A DNA stretch of 64,000 nt from Paludibacter jiangxiensis. GTDB taxonomy: Bacteria > Bacteroidota > Bacteroidia > Bacteroidales > Paludibacteraceae. Made by a program: the position numbers and the translations under genes. This document shows, piece by piece, positions 17,124-26,450 of this stretch (position 1 is the stretch's first letter; every line of letters starts with the position of its first letter). Under the pieces are notes generated by a model that made no database searches, had not been told where the DNA came from, and was given only the letters and a program-made list of their open reading frames with translations. The stretch spans positions 1,178,001 to 1,242,000 of the forward strand of contig NZ_BDCR01000001.1 in assembly GCF_001618385.1 (NCBI RefSeq), given 5' to 3'.

Positions 17124-17879
17124 TCAAAATGCGTCGATAATTGCAACGAAATCGGCAGCTTTCAATGAAGCACCGCCGATCAGACCACCGTCGATGTCAG
17201 GTTGAGCGAACAGTTCAGGAGCGTTTTTAGCGTTGCAGCTACCACCGTAAAGGATAGAGGTGTTGTCTGCGATTTCCTGACCGAATTTTTCAGCGATGAT
17301 GCTACGGATAAATTTCAGCATATCCTGAGCTTGTTCTGTAGAAGCTGTTACGCCGGTGCCGATAGCCCAGATAGGTTCGTAAGCGATAACCAGTTTCTTA
17401 AAGTCTTCAGCGCTGAGGTTGAAGATGGTTTCTTCCAACTGATTTTTTACGAATTCGTTTTGTTTGTTAGCGTTACGAATGTCGAGTGCTTCGCCGCAGC
17501 AGTAGATCGGAGTCAGACCGTTAGCCAAAGCCAAAGCAACCTTGTCGTTCAGGATGGCGCTGGTTTCGTTGTAATATTCGCGACGTTCTGAGTGGCCGAG
17601 GATTACGTATTCAGCACCGGTAGATTTTACCATAGCTGCACTTACTTCACCGGTATAAGCACCCGATTCTTTGTTGGCACAGTTTTGAGCAGCAACGCCG
17701 ATTTTTTTTGTGTCTACGGTTGCAGCAACAGCTGCGAGGTGGATAAACGGAGTGCCGATTACTACGTCGCAGTTAGGAGTTTTTGGTGCTAAAACTTCGT
17801 TCAATTCTTTGGCCAAAGCCAAGCCTTCTTGCAGGGTTTTGTTCATTTTCCAGTTACCTGCTACAATGTTCTTTCTCAT
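17124..17879 (-). CDS. tpiA: Triosephosphate isomerase
   Basis: The glycolytic enzyme interconverting dihydroxyacetone phosphate and glyceraldehyde-3-phosphate. Catalytic residues are all visible: Asn9 and Lys11 in GNWKMN, His96 in ILGHSERR and Glu168 in [11 protein letters not shown], plus the phosphate-binding LYGGSCN near the C-terminus. The length of 251 residues is standard, and the start is an ATG. It is the third gene of a leftward DUF1599-DoxX-tpiA cluster, an order found in other Bacteroidales. Codon usage is strongly biased and regular, as expected for a highly expressed gene. Confidence 0.97.
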   Translation of the reverse strand: MRKNIVAGNWKMNKTLQEGLALAKELNEVLAPKTPNCDVVIGTPFIHLAAVAATVDTKKIGVAAQNCANKESGAYTGEVSAAMVKSTGAEYVILGHSERREYYNETSAILNDKVALALANGLTPIYCCGEALDIRNANKQNEFVKNQLEETIFNLSAEDFKKLVIAYEPIWAIGTGVTASTEQAQDMLKFIRSIIAEKFGQEIADNTSILYGGSCNAKNAPELFAQPDIDGGLIGGASLKAADFVAIIDAF

Positions 17880-17922
17880 TTCTAAATGTATTTATTTGAT
17901 GGATGGAAATTAAAAATCTCTC

Positions 17923-19161
17923 TTATATCTGAAATCGTTTTATAAGGATTTGCCGCAAGACGATAAATGCGGTCGTATATGCAATGGCCACAGCCATAAC
18001 CAGCAACCACGATGGAATAGACGGCATTTCATCTTTCGGATTATTGCTCAATGGCTTGTCGAACGAAGGTAACCAGCCGTTAGGCCAGTGATTAATTACT
18101 GTTCCGTTGTGCAACAGAATTAAACCCGGATTGGAACGAATAGTCGTTTTAAGCATGATTGGATCGGCATTGCAAACCTCTGCTTTCAATCCTGTTTTCT
18201 TTACGAAGTCATCCACATCACTCCCCGTTGAGGCCGTTAAACAGTAGAACGGATAGTTGTTCTTCTTGGCATAGTCTGCAATGGTGTTGATCTTTTCGAA
18301 ACGGTCGGTTGCGGCTTTGTTCAGGTCGTACGCCACCAGCAGGAAAGAATAGCCTTTATTGCCCAGTACGATGTCAGTGATTTCTCCATTTGTCGGACTC
18401 TGAATCGAAAAGTCATGAATGGGTGGTTTGTATCCTTCTTTGACCAAAACAGTCTTCTGATCAACGAACTTCCATGCGCTATCGTTGGCGGGATAGTTGT
18501 TAAGCGTAAACTCTTTCTTTGCCCCGTTTTTCGCGTAAATAAACGTGGTGGTATATTCGTCTTTGGGAGCCCCATCAGGGATTTTCATTCCTTCGGGAAT
18601 GTTGGCTCCGATCTTGTAAGGCCGGAAATCGACCATTGGCAGGTAGTGGTAGTTGAAGTGCGACAAAGTCATCACGCTGAAGAACGAAAAGGCTACCAGT
18701 ATCCATTCCGACAGCGGCCGGAGAGTGGTCGTGTGATGTTTGCGCAACACAATGATTCCGATAATCATTGCCAGCAGTACGATATTTTTGTAGAACGTAG
18801 CTTTGTTGCTGATGACCAACGCATCGCCAAAACAGCCGCAGTCGTGCACGGGATTGGCTTTGTAGATCCAAGCCGTGAGTCCAGTCATGAAGAGCATAAA
18901 GAGCAGGGCGACCCACGAAGTTTCCTTCAGGCGGATACCGGCAATGATGTTCAGGCCGATTACCATTTCTAGGGCAGAGAGCAGTACGGACAGCACCAGA
19001 GCGAATGCGCTGAGGCTTTCGAGACCCATGGCGACAAAGTAGTCCTGAAATTTGTAGGAGCCACCCAGCGGATCGATGGCTTTGACAAAGCCCGAAAAGA
19101 CAAACACTGCGCCGAAGAGCCAGCGTAGAATTCGAAGTGTATTTTTTTGTAGAGAATTCAT
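17923..19161 (-). CDS. DoxX/MauE-like membrane protein with C-terminal thioredoxin-like domain (BT_3928 type)
   Basis: A 412-residue inner-membrane protein. The first half has about five hydrophobic helices with the DoxX-like opening LRWLFGAVFVFSGFVKAIDP and the cysteine motif HDCGCFGD near residue 110, also found in MauE-type proteins. Residues of about 220-360 resemble a periplasmic thioredoxin-like fold (NPGLILLHNGTVINHW), and a last helix lies near the C-terminus. The start is the ATG at 19161, supported by a clear AAGGAG nine bases upstream; the stop of the DUF1599 gene is one base away, so translation is probably coupled. A role in thiol redox chemistry at the membrane is an inference; the family has no proven function. 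Confidence 0.85.
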   Translation of the reverse strand: MNSLQKNTLRILRWLFGAVFVFSGFVKAIDPLGGSYKFQDYFVAMGLESLSAFALVLSVLLSALEMVIGLNIIAGIRLKETSWVALLFMLFMTGLTAWIYKANPVHDCGCFGDALVISNKATFYKNIVLLAMIIGIIVLRKHHTTTLRPLSEWILVAFSFFSVMTLSHFNYHYLPMVDFRPYKIGANIPEGMKIPDGAPKDEYTTTFIYAKNGAKKEFTLNNYPANDSAWKFVDQKTVLVKEGYKPPIHDFSIQSPTNGEITDIVLGNKGYSFLLVAYDLNKAATDRFEKINTIADYAKKNNYPFYCLTASTGSDVDDFVKKTGLKAEVCNADPIMLKTTIRSNPGLILLHNGTVINHWPNGWLPSFDKPLSNNPKDEMPSIPSWLLVMAVAIAYTTAFIVLRQILIKRFQI

Positions 19162-19162
19162 G

Positions 19163-19711
19163 TTATTGTTCTCCTTCAAAATCAATTTTAATCAACGCAA
19201 AGATGGCATAATTTACCATGTCGGAGTAGTTGGCATCAATTCCTTCAGAGATCAGCGTTTCTCCGTTGTTCGACTCGATCTGCTTGGTGCGGTTGAGCTT
19301 TTGCAGAATGATGTCGGTGTACGAGCTGACCCGCATTAGTCGCCATGCTTCGCCGTAATCGTGGTTCTTGGCCATCATCAGCGTTTTGGTCTGCTGAATA
19401 TATTTGTCGTAAAGCGCCAAAGCCTCCTCGGGCGAAAGGTCGGGTTGGTCGGCATAACCCAGCGCAAGCTGAATCAATCCGATGACACCGTAGTTGACGA
19501 TGGCAATCCATTCGCCGCGCGTTCCTTCGTCCACCATTGCCTCCTTCTTGGTTTCGAGGCTGCGGATACGATTGGCTTTGATATATATCTGGTCGGTAAC
19601 CGAAGAGGGTCGCATGATGCGCCACGAAGTACCGTAGTCGGTCAGCTTCTTGGCAAAAATATCGCGACAGGTTTTGATAACGGAGTCAAATTGCTGCTCG
19701 GTTGTTGTCAT
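19163..19711 (-). CDS. DUF1599 protein (nucleotide-modification-associated domain)
   Basis: A 182-residue cytoplasmic protein built from two copies of the same module. The first copy contains KLTDYGTSWRIMRPSSVTDQ near residues 22-41 and the second KNHDYGEAWRLMRVSSYTD near 114-132, each followed by a helix with the pattern (I/L)xxKxNRxxxxE. The family is annotated as nucleotide modification associated domain 1 and is thought to resemble all-alpha nucleotide pyrophosphohydrolases, but no activity is established in Bacteroidales. It heads the leftward DUF1599-DoxX-tpiA cluster; its stop is one base from the next start. A -7-like box TACCTTTG lies at 19828-19821 on the minus strand without a clear -33 partner. 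Confidence 0.88.
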   Translation of the reverse strand: MTTTEQQFDSVIKTCRDIFAKKLTDYGTSWRIMRPSSVTDQIYIKANRIRSLETKKEAMVDEGTRGEWIAIVNYGVIGLIQLALGYADQPDLSPEEALALYDKYIQQTKTLMMAKNHDYGEAWRLMRVSSYTDIILQKLNRTKQIESNNGETLISEGIDANYSDMVNYAIFALIKIDFEGEQ

Positions 19712-20646
19712 ACAAGGCGGGATTTATTTCCGGAACCACAGAGCAAGAGCTTCTCTTTTGCACGTGTGGGTCGTGTAAACGGTTGAAATATAATTGTTTC
19801 TCAAAACAATGATTCGACACCAAAGGTAGGTATTTTTTTTGAGATTAGGGAGGGTATATCATAAGGCTGTACTTGATAGTAATAGAAAAATTTGTAGGTA
19901 TTAGAGACAGGAAATAGAGGTAGAACTGGTTAAACAGCTCCTTAAAATTTTTAATAGTGTTTCATCCAAAGTAAGACTTAATGAAAACAATACTTTTTAG
20001 ATTTGAGTCAGTTGCGAGGAGGAATCGTAACAGATAGCCCGTTGTAGGTGTAACTTTGGGAGCAGACCAACCACGAGAGAAAGTGTATGAGGTGAACAAA
20101 CTATAACGGAGGAGTAAACTGCCGCTACTTTTTCTGCTTTTTATTAATAAAAAAACAACATGTCTGTTGCATCCTTAACTTCTTATCAGCTAACATCTGT
20201 GATGACAGAAAACCAAGTAACTTCTCCCTTAAGCCATGTCCGTTTGGGGTAGCCAACAATCAGCTTTTGATGTTAAGTGTTAGGTATATAATTAAATATG
20301 TGTTTTGCTTGTACGGTTCATGCTGAGGGTTACTTTTTGTGTTAAAAATCAAAATACGAAGGCAAAGTGTCAATAAGTTCAAGAATCCAAAGATAGAAAA
20401 TAGCGTATTTTGCAATTCGTAAATATTAAGTTGATTAATGAAAATATTTTGTTCCATTAATGTTTTTCCGATTTGGAATTAATATTCTATTATCCATTGT
20501 AATGATGGGTTTTTTATGTGCTAAACGCGTGTACGTACACGCAATATAAACCACGAACTAACCAAAGCTCGCTTGCATAAAATCCATGCCTGCATGCTCA
20601 ATTTTAATTCAACCCAAACCATTCTTAACCCGCTAATTTTCGCTTT
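19712..20646. other. Gene-free region upstream of the first SusC gene
   Basis: About 930 bases with no convincing gene. It should contain the promoter of the leftward DUF1599 gene and the control region of the rightward polysaccharide-utilisation locus. The notable features are a perfect 16-bp palindrome at 20527-20542, a TAACTTTG box at 20051-20058 that is far from any start, and a purine-rich stretch at about 20010-20125. The 65-codon minus-strand frame at 20260-20457 shows no gene-like features. Confidence 0.55.
20527..20542. promoter_or_regulatory. Perfect 16-bp palindrome, candidate operator or leader hairpin
   Basis: GCGTGTACGTACACGC is fully self-complementary and GC-rich in an AT-rich surrounding. 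Its centre lies about 112 bases before the SusC start. It has the size and symmetry of a dimeric regulator site, or could form an 8-bp hairpin without loop in the leader. No cognate regulator gene is in the window. Confidence 0.45.
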
Positions 20647-23600
20647 ATGAGAAACAAAAATGATGTAAATCGAACAAAAGTTTACAGGCATCCTATGTTC
20701 TTCTACAAGATGCTCTGTTTGTTTATCCTCATATCGGTTGCACCTATGGCATTTGCACAAAGTGTGACGATAAAAGGAAATGTTAAAGACGCACAAGGAG
20801 CTCCGCTCCCGGGTGTTGCCGTAAAAGTACAGGGGACAACCCAGGGCACACTCACCGATGTTGATGGAAATTATTCGATCTCTGTTCCGTCATCAAAATC
20901 CACACTGGTTTTTTCATTTATCGGGATGGAAACCGAAAAAATCACAGTTGGTACACAAAAGGCGATCAGTCTTACGATGAAAGATTCGTCTATCGCTTTA
21001 AATGAAGTGGTTTCCATTGGTTATGCCCGGGTAAAGAAGAGTGACGTTACCGGCGCTCTTACTCAGGTTACTGCTAAAACACTGGAAGAAAGACCTGTGC
21101 AAAATGCAATTAGTGCAATGCAGGGGAAAGCAGCTGGTGTTGACGTACAATCGAACAACCGTCCGGGTGAAATTTCTAATGTTGTTATTCGTGGTACGCG
21201 ATCTATTAATGGATCAAACTCGCCTCTTTATGTTGTTGATGGTGTAATTCTGATGGGTGATATGAATGATATTAATCCGAATGATATTGCATCGATGGAA
21301 ATTTTGAAAGATGCATCTTCTACTGCAATTTATGGTTCTAGAGGTGCTAACGGGGTTGTACTTATTACAACTAAAAACGGTAAAAAAGGCAAGATCAATG
21401 TTGACTATACCGGTACTGTTACATTTGATGTGATTAATTCAGTAACAGACTGGGCAAGTGCAGGCGAAATGCTTGATCGTTATCGCTTAGCAAACATTAA
21501 TGGCGGAACCTATAAAAGCGGTTCAACTAATTACATGTATCCGGATCCTACTGTTGACCTTGCTATTTTCGGGCACTCTGACGCTGCAACAATGGCAGCT
21601 ATTCGTTCCGCTTACGAATGGAATAGCGACGGAACTGTAAAAACCCGTTCGACAACTTCTGAGGAACAAGCTGCCGGTTTGCCAGCTCAGGTTCCGGTTT
21701 ACAATTCGGGCAATGTTCCTACAACCGACTGGGCAAAATACCTTACAAGAACCGGAATTACTCAGAATCACCAGGTTGCTATTTCATCAGGAAATGATGT
21801 TTCGAAATTGTATATGTCATTGGGATATTATAACAACAAAGGAACACAGGAAAATCAGGGATACAAACGCTATTCTGTCAGAATGAACGGAGAAACATCT
21901 CCTCTCAAATGGTTAACTGTTGGCGTAAACTTAAATACATCGCTGAGTGAACAGAAATATGGAAATTCTTATCGTACAGGTAGCTCTACCGGGCCAAATG
22001 ATGCTTACGGATTGGCATTGAGTCAATATGTGATGGCTAAACCTTACGACGATAATGGTAATTTGATTTTATATCCAGGTAATAACCAGTCTCTACCTAC
22101 CTGGAACCCGCTCATTAACCTCTCCACCACGGATGATTTGACAAGAAAATTAACTATTCAGGCAAATACATTTGCCGATATTAAATTTACACCATGGCTT
22201 AAATACCACATGAACTTTGGTGCTGGTTATAGAACATCCAATTCAGGTTCATGGCAGGGATCCGGTTCAACCACCAGGTTGAAAAGCGGTTTGCCAACGA
22301 CTGCTGTTGCTTCTTATTCTACCTCTGAAGTTTATCAGTATCTGATAGAAAACCTTTTGTATGCGAATAAAACATTCGGTAAACATGATTTGGGATTGAC
22401 TTTAATGCAATCTGGTCAGTATGCAAGAAATGTAGGCTCAAACATGAGCGCTTCGAGCATTTTCTACGATGCTTGTAAATGGTACAACCTCGCAGCTAAC
22501 TCGAATGGGAAACCAGATAGTTATGGAACCAGTTTCAGCGAAACTTCAATGATTTCGTATATGGCTCGTTTTAATTATGCCTTTAATAGCCGTTATCTTT
22601 TGAATGCGTCTTTACGTTCTGATGGTGCTTCGCAGCTTGCCGACGGTCATAAATGGGATCTTTTCCCATCAGCTTCTGTTGCGTGGAAATTGCATGAAGA
22701 ATCTTTTATGAAATCATTTAAATGGGTGGATGAGCTGAAACTACGTTTTGGTATGGGTACATCAGGAAACTCTGCTGTTGGAGCATACTCTTCCGCAGGT
22801 CCATTGGCTCAGTACGCTTACACATGGGGCACCACTGCCGCTTATGGTATGATTCCATATAATATGCCGAATCCTTCTCTTGGATGGGAACATACTTCTC
22901 AGTACAACGTCGGTTTGGATTTTGCTTTCCTGAACCAACGTTTAACCGGTACTCTTGAGTTCTACTTATCGAACACCCGTGATATTCTTATGTATCGTTC
23001 GATTGTTCCAATTACAGGTTATGCCCAAATTATGGACAATATCGGTAGAATGAGAAATAAAGGTGTGGAATTCACAATTTCAAGCAAGAATATTGTAAAT
23101 AAAGATTTTTCCTGGTCAACAGATCTTTCTGTTTCATCTAATAAAAATCAGATCGTAGAATTGGTGAACGGGAAACAGGATATGGCCGGAAACAACTGGT
23201 ATATCGGACAGCCTTTGAATGTGTTCAGAACTTACCACATTGCCGGAATCTGGCAAAACACGACAGAAGATCTTGCTGAGATTGCAAAGTGGAAAGCGAA
23301 TGGTTATACATTTGCAGTAGGCCAATACAAACCACAGGAATTGGGTACACCGGATTATAAGCTGACCGATGCCGACAAATCTATTGTAGGTAGTACAGAT
23401 CCGAAGGTGGTATTAGGTTTGACCAATACCTTTACCTACAAGAACTGGGAATTCAGCTTCTTCCTGTATTCGCGTTTAGGACAAAAATACTTCTCTTCGT
23501 TACTTCCTGCCGGTATAAACGGAACAAACTATGTAGGATATGGACGCCACGTAAAAGCCAGCGATTTCTGGTCGCCATCAAATACATCGGGTAAATATCC

Positions 23601-23934
23601 GCAACCAAGCACAGCAAGTGCTGCAACAGTGAACGCTTCTTTAACACAGGCATCGTATGTGAACGACGGTTCTTATATGATTGTTCGTAATATATCACTG
23701 GGATATAAACTTCCGGCAAAATTTGCAAACAAATTAAATATGAAGAGTATGCAGATTTTTGGACAGGTGATGAATCCATTTATTTTCGGAGGTGAAGTGG
23801 TGAAAGCCGGATTGAACCCTGATGATACGAATGGCTGGACAAGCACGAACAGTGTGGGAGAATCAACTGGCGGTACCAACAACAATACTATTATCAATAC
23901 AAGTTTTGTTGCAGGTGTAAGAGTCAGCTTCTAA
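20647..23934 (+). CDS. susC: SusC/RagA-type TonB-linked outer-membrane transporter (PUL 1)
   Basis: A 1095-residue outer-membrane protein that, with a SusD partner, imports oligosaccharides using TonB energy. It shows a signal peptide ending near MAFAQS (about residue 38), a carboxypeptidase-regulatory-like domain (IKGNVKDAQGAPLPGVAVKV, then TLTDVDGNYSISVP), a plug domain with AMQGKAAGVDVQSNNRPGE and the typical SPLYVVDGV, EILKDASSTAIYGSRGANGV and ITTKNGKKGK motifs, and a long beta-barrel ending in an aromatic-rich strand (FVAGVRVSF). No N-terminal STN signalling domain is present, so it should not act through an anti-sigma factor. The ATG at 20647 is used; Met17 or Met22 would give a shorter signal peptide. 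SusD follows after 29 bases, and the pectin-degrading genes lie beyond a terminator. Confidence 0.95.
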   Translation: MRNKNDVNRTKVYRHPMFFYKMLCLFILISVAPMAFAQSVTIKGNVKDAQGAPLPGVAVKVQGTTQGTLTDVDGNYSISVPSSKSTLVFSFIGMETEKITVGTQKAISLTMKDSSIALNEVVSIGYARVKKSDVTGALTQVTAKTLEERPVQNAISAMQGKAAGVDVQSNNRPGEISNVVIRGTRSINGSNSPLYVVDGVILMGDMNDINPNDIASMEILKDASSTAIYGSRGANGVVLITTKNGKKGKINVDYTGTVTFDVINSVTDWASAGEMLDRYRLANINGGTYKSGSTNYMYPDPTVDLAIFGHSDAATMAAIRSAYEWNSDGTVKTRSTTSEEQAAGLPAQVPVYNSGNVPTTDWAKYLTRTGITQNHQVAISSGNDVSKLYMSLGYYNNKGTQENQGYKRYSVRMNGETSPLKWLTVGVNLNTSLSEQKYGNSYRTGSSTGPNDAYGLALSQYVMAKPYDDNGNLILYPGNNQSLPTWNPLINLSTTDDLTRKLTIQANTFADIKFTPWLKYHMNFGAGYRTSNSGSWQGSGSTTRLKSGLPTTAVASYSTSEVYQYLIENLLYANKTFGKHDLGLTLMQSGQYARNVGSNMSASSIFYDACKWYNLAANSNGKPDSYGTSFSETSMISYMARFNYAFNSRYLLNASLRSDGASQLADGHKWDLFPSASVAWKLHEESFMKSFKWVDELKLRFGMGTSGNSAVGAYSSAGPLAQYAYTWGTTAAYGMIPYNMPNPSLGWEHTSQYNVGLDFAFLNQRLTGTLEFYLSNTRDILMYRSIVPITGYAQIMDNIGRMRNKGVEFTISSKNIVNKDFSWSTDLSVSSNKNQIVELVNGKQDMAGNNWYIGQPLNVFRTYHIAGIWQNTTEDLAEIAKWKANGYTFAVGQYKPQELGTPDYKLTDADKSIVGSTDPKVVLGLTNTFTYKNWEFSFFLYSRLGQKYFSSLLPAGINGTNYVGYGRHVKASDFWSPSNTSGKYPQPSTASAATVNASLTQASYVNDGSYMIVRNISLGYKLPAKFANKLNMKSMQIFGQVMNPFIFGGEVVKAGLNPDDTNGWTSTNSVGESTGGTNNNTIINTSFVAGVRVSF

Positions 23935-23963
23935 TTATTAACCTAATAAATCAAGTTTATAAT

Positions 23964-26255
23964 ATGAAAAAATATATTCTGTTATCGTTGCTGATAACGT
24001 CATTATTTTCCTGTAAAGATTTTTTGGAAGAAAAATCTGTTACAACATTAACTCAGGATTATTACAAAACGGCTGAAGGACTTCAGTCTTTGTGTAAAGG
24101 GAGTTATCAGTTCCTGCGATTTAAAAGTGATTACAATCAGGGGAATTACATATTTGGTATCGGATCGGATGTGGAAGTATTTGACTGGTCTTTGGCAGAC
24201 CGTATCGCTATGGGAAGTTATAACCCAAGCGGATGGGATCCAGCTTCTACCGTTTCGACTCGTATGACAGCGCTTACCAATTTCTTAATTGGTAGTTTAA
24301 GCGGAGGTTATACCGAAGGTGCTTACCCTGAAATCGGACGTTGTAACCTATTCCTCGAAAATTATGCGAAACTTACTTCGGCAGATCAGACGTCACTAGT
24401 AGCAAGAAAAGGAGAAATGTTATTTCTGAGAGCCTATTCATACTTCTTGTTGACTAATGCTTTAGGAGATGCTCCTCTTATTTTGCACAGCTTTTCAGGG
24501 ATGCCATCTAATTTTAACTTCCCTAAAGCGAAAATGGAAGTTATCTATAAACAGATGATTACCGATTTGCGCGAAGCCGTTAATGTTCTTCCGGCAACCA
24601 CTACTGAGACAGGACGTATCACCAAACCGGCAGCAGCACACTTGTTGGCTAAAATATATCTTGCCCGTGCACAGGGAGCAAACTTCCAAAATAGTACAGA
24701 ACCAACTTTGAAAGCATTGTACAAAGGAAGCGTTTCTAGCGACCTCGATTCATGTATCTTTTATGCATCAATGCCTATCGATCAGTTGAAGACTACAACT
24801 GCATACGGCGGTTTGTGTCCGAACTTTGGAACGTTATTTACCACAACAAGTGATTATGCACGTGAAAATCAAAAAGAAATTTTGCTTTCGGCTCAATACG
24901 AACCGACACAGACATATGATGGCCGTTATGGCAATACTTTGGTTCACTTGTTCAATAGTAATCATACCTCGTTAAGAGCTTGTACTCCGAGAACATTGGA
25001 TTATGGCCGTCCTTATGCAACTGCATGTCCTTCTGATTGGGGTTTTGACCAATATACAGACAGAGCTAACGATTCACGTTATTACAAAACATACTTAACT
25101 GACTACGTAGCTACAGCAACAACCACATCCGGAGGAAAACCATGGGATAAACCGACTGCTTATTATTACAACAACTATCTTAATCCTACCGCAACTACTA
25201 AAGCTGTTGTAGGAGCTGTAAAACTCACCCTTGGCAAGCGTTCTATCGTTTATATTGAGAACTCGAAAGACCAACCTTTTGACTCTCTTTGGGTAATGAG
25301 TCAGCCTTATATCATGATGGTTCGCTGGATGGTAGGTAGTCCTAACGGTGCCGGATATTTCAACGCAGACGGTACTCCCAAAGCAGGTGCAATGGTAGAT
25401 CCCGCAAACCCGGTTGTTACTAATACCGCAGGGCGTAAAATGATGTATCGCATTAGCGGTGACTATGGCAATCAATTTGGTATTGATATTAATACAACCA
25501 ATTCGCAATGGTATATGGGTCCAAGAAAATGGTTGGATCAATTCAGAGGAAAATCAACCGATGTGAATGGGGCAGGTTCTATAGACTTTACGGTTTTCCG
25601 TTTGGCAGAAACCTACCTTATCAGAGCAGAAGCTTACGGACGTAAAGGTGACTATACCAGCGCGATTAACGATTTGAATGTTATTCGTAAACGTGCGGCT
25701 TACCATGCCGGAGAAAATCGTTCGGATGTACTTGTGACACTGGAACCGAGTGTTATTACCGGTAGTTTGTCTATTCCTGCAAGTGAGAAAGTTGCACCTT
25801 ATGCTGTAACAACAGATTCTTACAGCAAAATTGCCATTGACGGAAGTGAATGGGATGGTGTAAGTGCAAAAAGTGTTCGTGAAAACTATCCACCGACAGC
25901 CGCTTCTACACTTGATCGTTTTATCAATTTTATCTATAACGAACGTGGTCGCGAATTGTGTTTCGAATTAACTAATGTAGAAGACCTGCACAATGCCGGT
26001 TTGTTGTACGATCGTATTTATTACCACGACATGATGGGAGCTCCGGCTGCATCTACAGGTACTACAGCATTCCCGTTCCCGAAAGATGATATTTCCAAAG
26101 GAGGTATCGGTGCTTTAGGTGTTGGTAAGGGTACCTTGGACAGAAAATATACGTTCAAACCATGGCCACTTGTCTTCCTACAGCTTCTGACCGACGAAAA
26201 TAATAATCCGCTTGATGCCTCGTCAATAGCAGCTTATCAAAACCCGGGTTATTAA
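23964..26255 (+). CDS. susD: SusD/RagB-type outer-membrane lipoprotein (PUL 1)
   Basis: The surface glycan-binding partner of the upstream SusC. The signal SLLITSLFSC gives lipidated Cys17, followed by KDFLEEKSVTTLTQDYYKTAEGL, the standard start of RagB/SusD proteins. The SusD C-terminal signature FRLAETYLIRAEAYGRKGDY and later NERGRELCFELTNVEDLH are present. At 763 residues it is clearly longer than the usual 480-650, with the extra length mainly in the middle (about residues 270-520), where the ligand-binding loops lie. It follows SusC closely and is itself followed by a strong terminator. The ligand is inferred to be a pectic oligosaccharide from the downstream enzymes. Confidence 0.94.
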   Translation: MKKYILLSLLITSLFSCKDFLEEKSVTTLTQDYYKTAEGLQSLCKGSYQFLRFKSDYNQGNYIFGIGSDVEVFDWSLADRIAMGSYNPSGWDPASTVSTRMTALTNFLIGSLSGGYTEGAYPEIGRCNLFLENYAKLTSADQTSLVARKGEMLFLRAYSYFLLTNALGDAPLILHSFSGMPSNFNFPKAKMEVIYKQMITDLREAVNVLPATTTETGRITKPAAAHLLAKIYLARAQGANFQNSTEPTLKALYKGSVSSDLDSCIFYASMPIDQLKTTTAYGGLCPNFGTLFTTTSDYARENQKEILLSAQYEPTQTYDGRYGNTLVHLFNSNHTSLRACTPRTLDYGRPYATACPSDWGFDQYTDRANDSRYYKTYLTDYVATATTTSGGKPWDKPTAYYYNNYLNPTATTKAVVGAVKLTLGKRSIVYIENSKDQPFDSLWVMSQPYIMMVRWMVGSPNGAGYFNADGTPKAGAMVDPANPVVTNTAGRKMMYRISGDYGNQFGIDINTTNSQWYMGPRKWLDQFRGKSTDVNGAGSIDFTVFRLAETYLIRAEAYGRKGDYTSAINDLNVIRKRAAYHAGENRSDVLVTLEPSVITGSLSIPASEKVAPYAVTTDSYSKIAIDGSEWDGVSAKSVRENYPPTAASTLDRFINFIYNERGRELCFELTNVEDLHNAGLLYDRIYYHDMMGAPAASTGTTAFPFPKDDISKGGIGALGVGKGTLDRKYTFKPWPLVFLQLLTDENNNPLDASSIAAYQNPGY

Positions 26256-26294
26256 TATTACACTAATTTGGCTTCCTAATAACCAATTTCCGAG

Positions 26295-26330
26295 ACGGAG
26301 TCTGCATAAATAAAGCAGACTCCGTTTTTT
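26295..26330 (+). terminator. Rho-independent terminator after the SusC/SusD pair
   Basis: ACGGAGTCTGC (26295-26305) pairs perfectly with GCAGACTCCGT (26315-26325) over a 9-base loop, and the stem runs into six T residues (26325-26330). It lies 40 bases past the SusD stop and 120 bases before the lyase gene, so it would end or attenuate the importer transcript. Confidence 0.88.
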
Positions 26331-26450
26331 CAAACCGCCACCTTTTAAATCGACACCCGACAAAGGAAACCGACATTTTTGTAAAATCCAAGAACCATTG
26401 CCCCCTTAACCGTAGTATCATCTGTTATTCACCGGCAAAATCACATCCAA

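Noticed and set aside
19990-20125. Purine-rich stretch with GTGTATGAGGTGAACAAAC, faintly like group II intron sequence
   Set aside because: The resemblance is limited to a short word; no domain V-like hairpin or reverse-transcriptase remnant could be found around it.
20260-20457. 65-codon minus-strand frame upstream of the first SusC gene
   Set aside because: AT-rich, no motif, no start signal; treated as non-coding.
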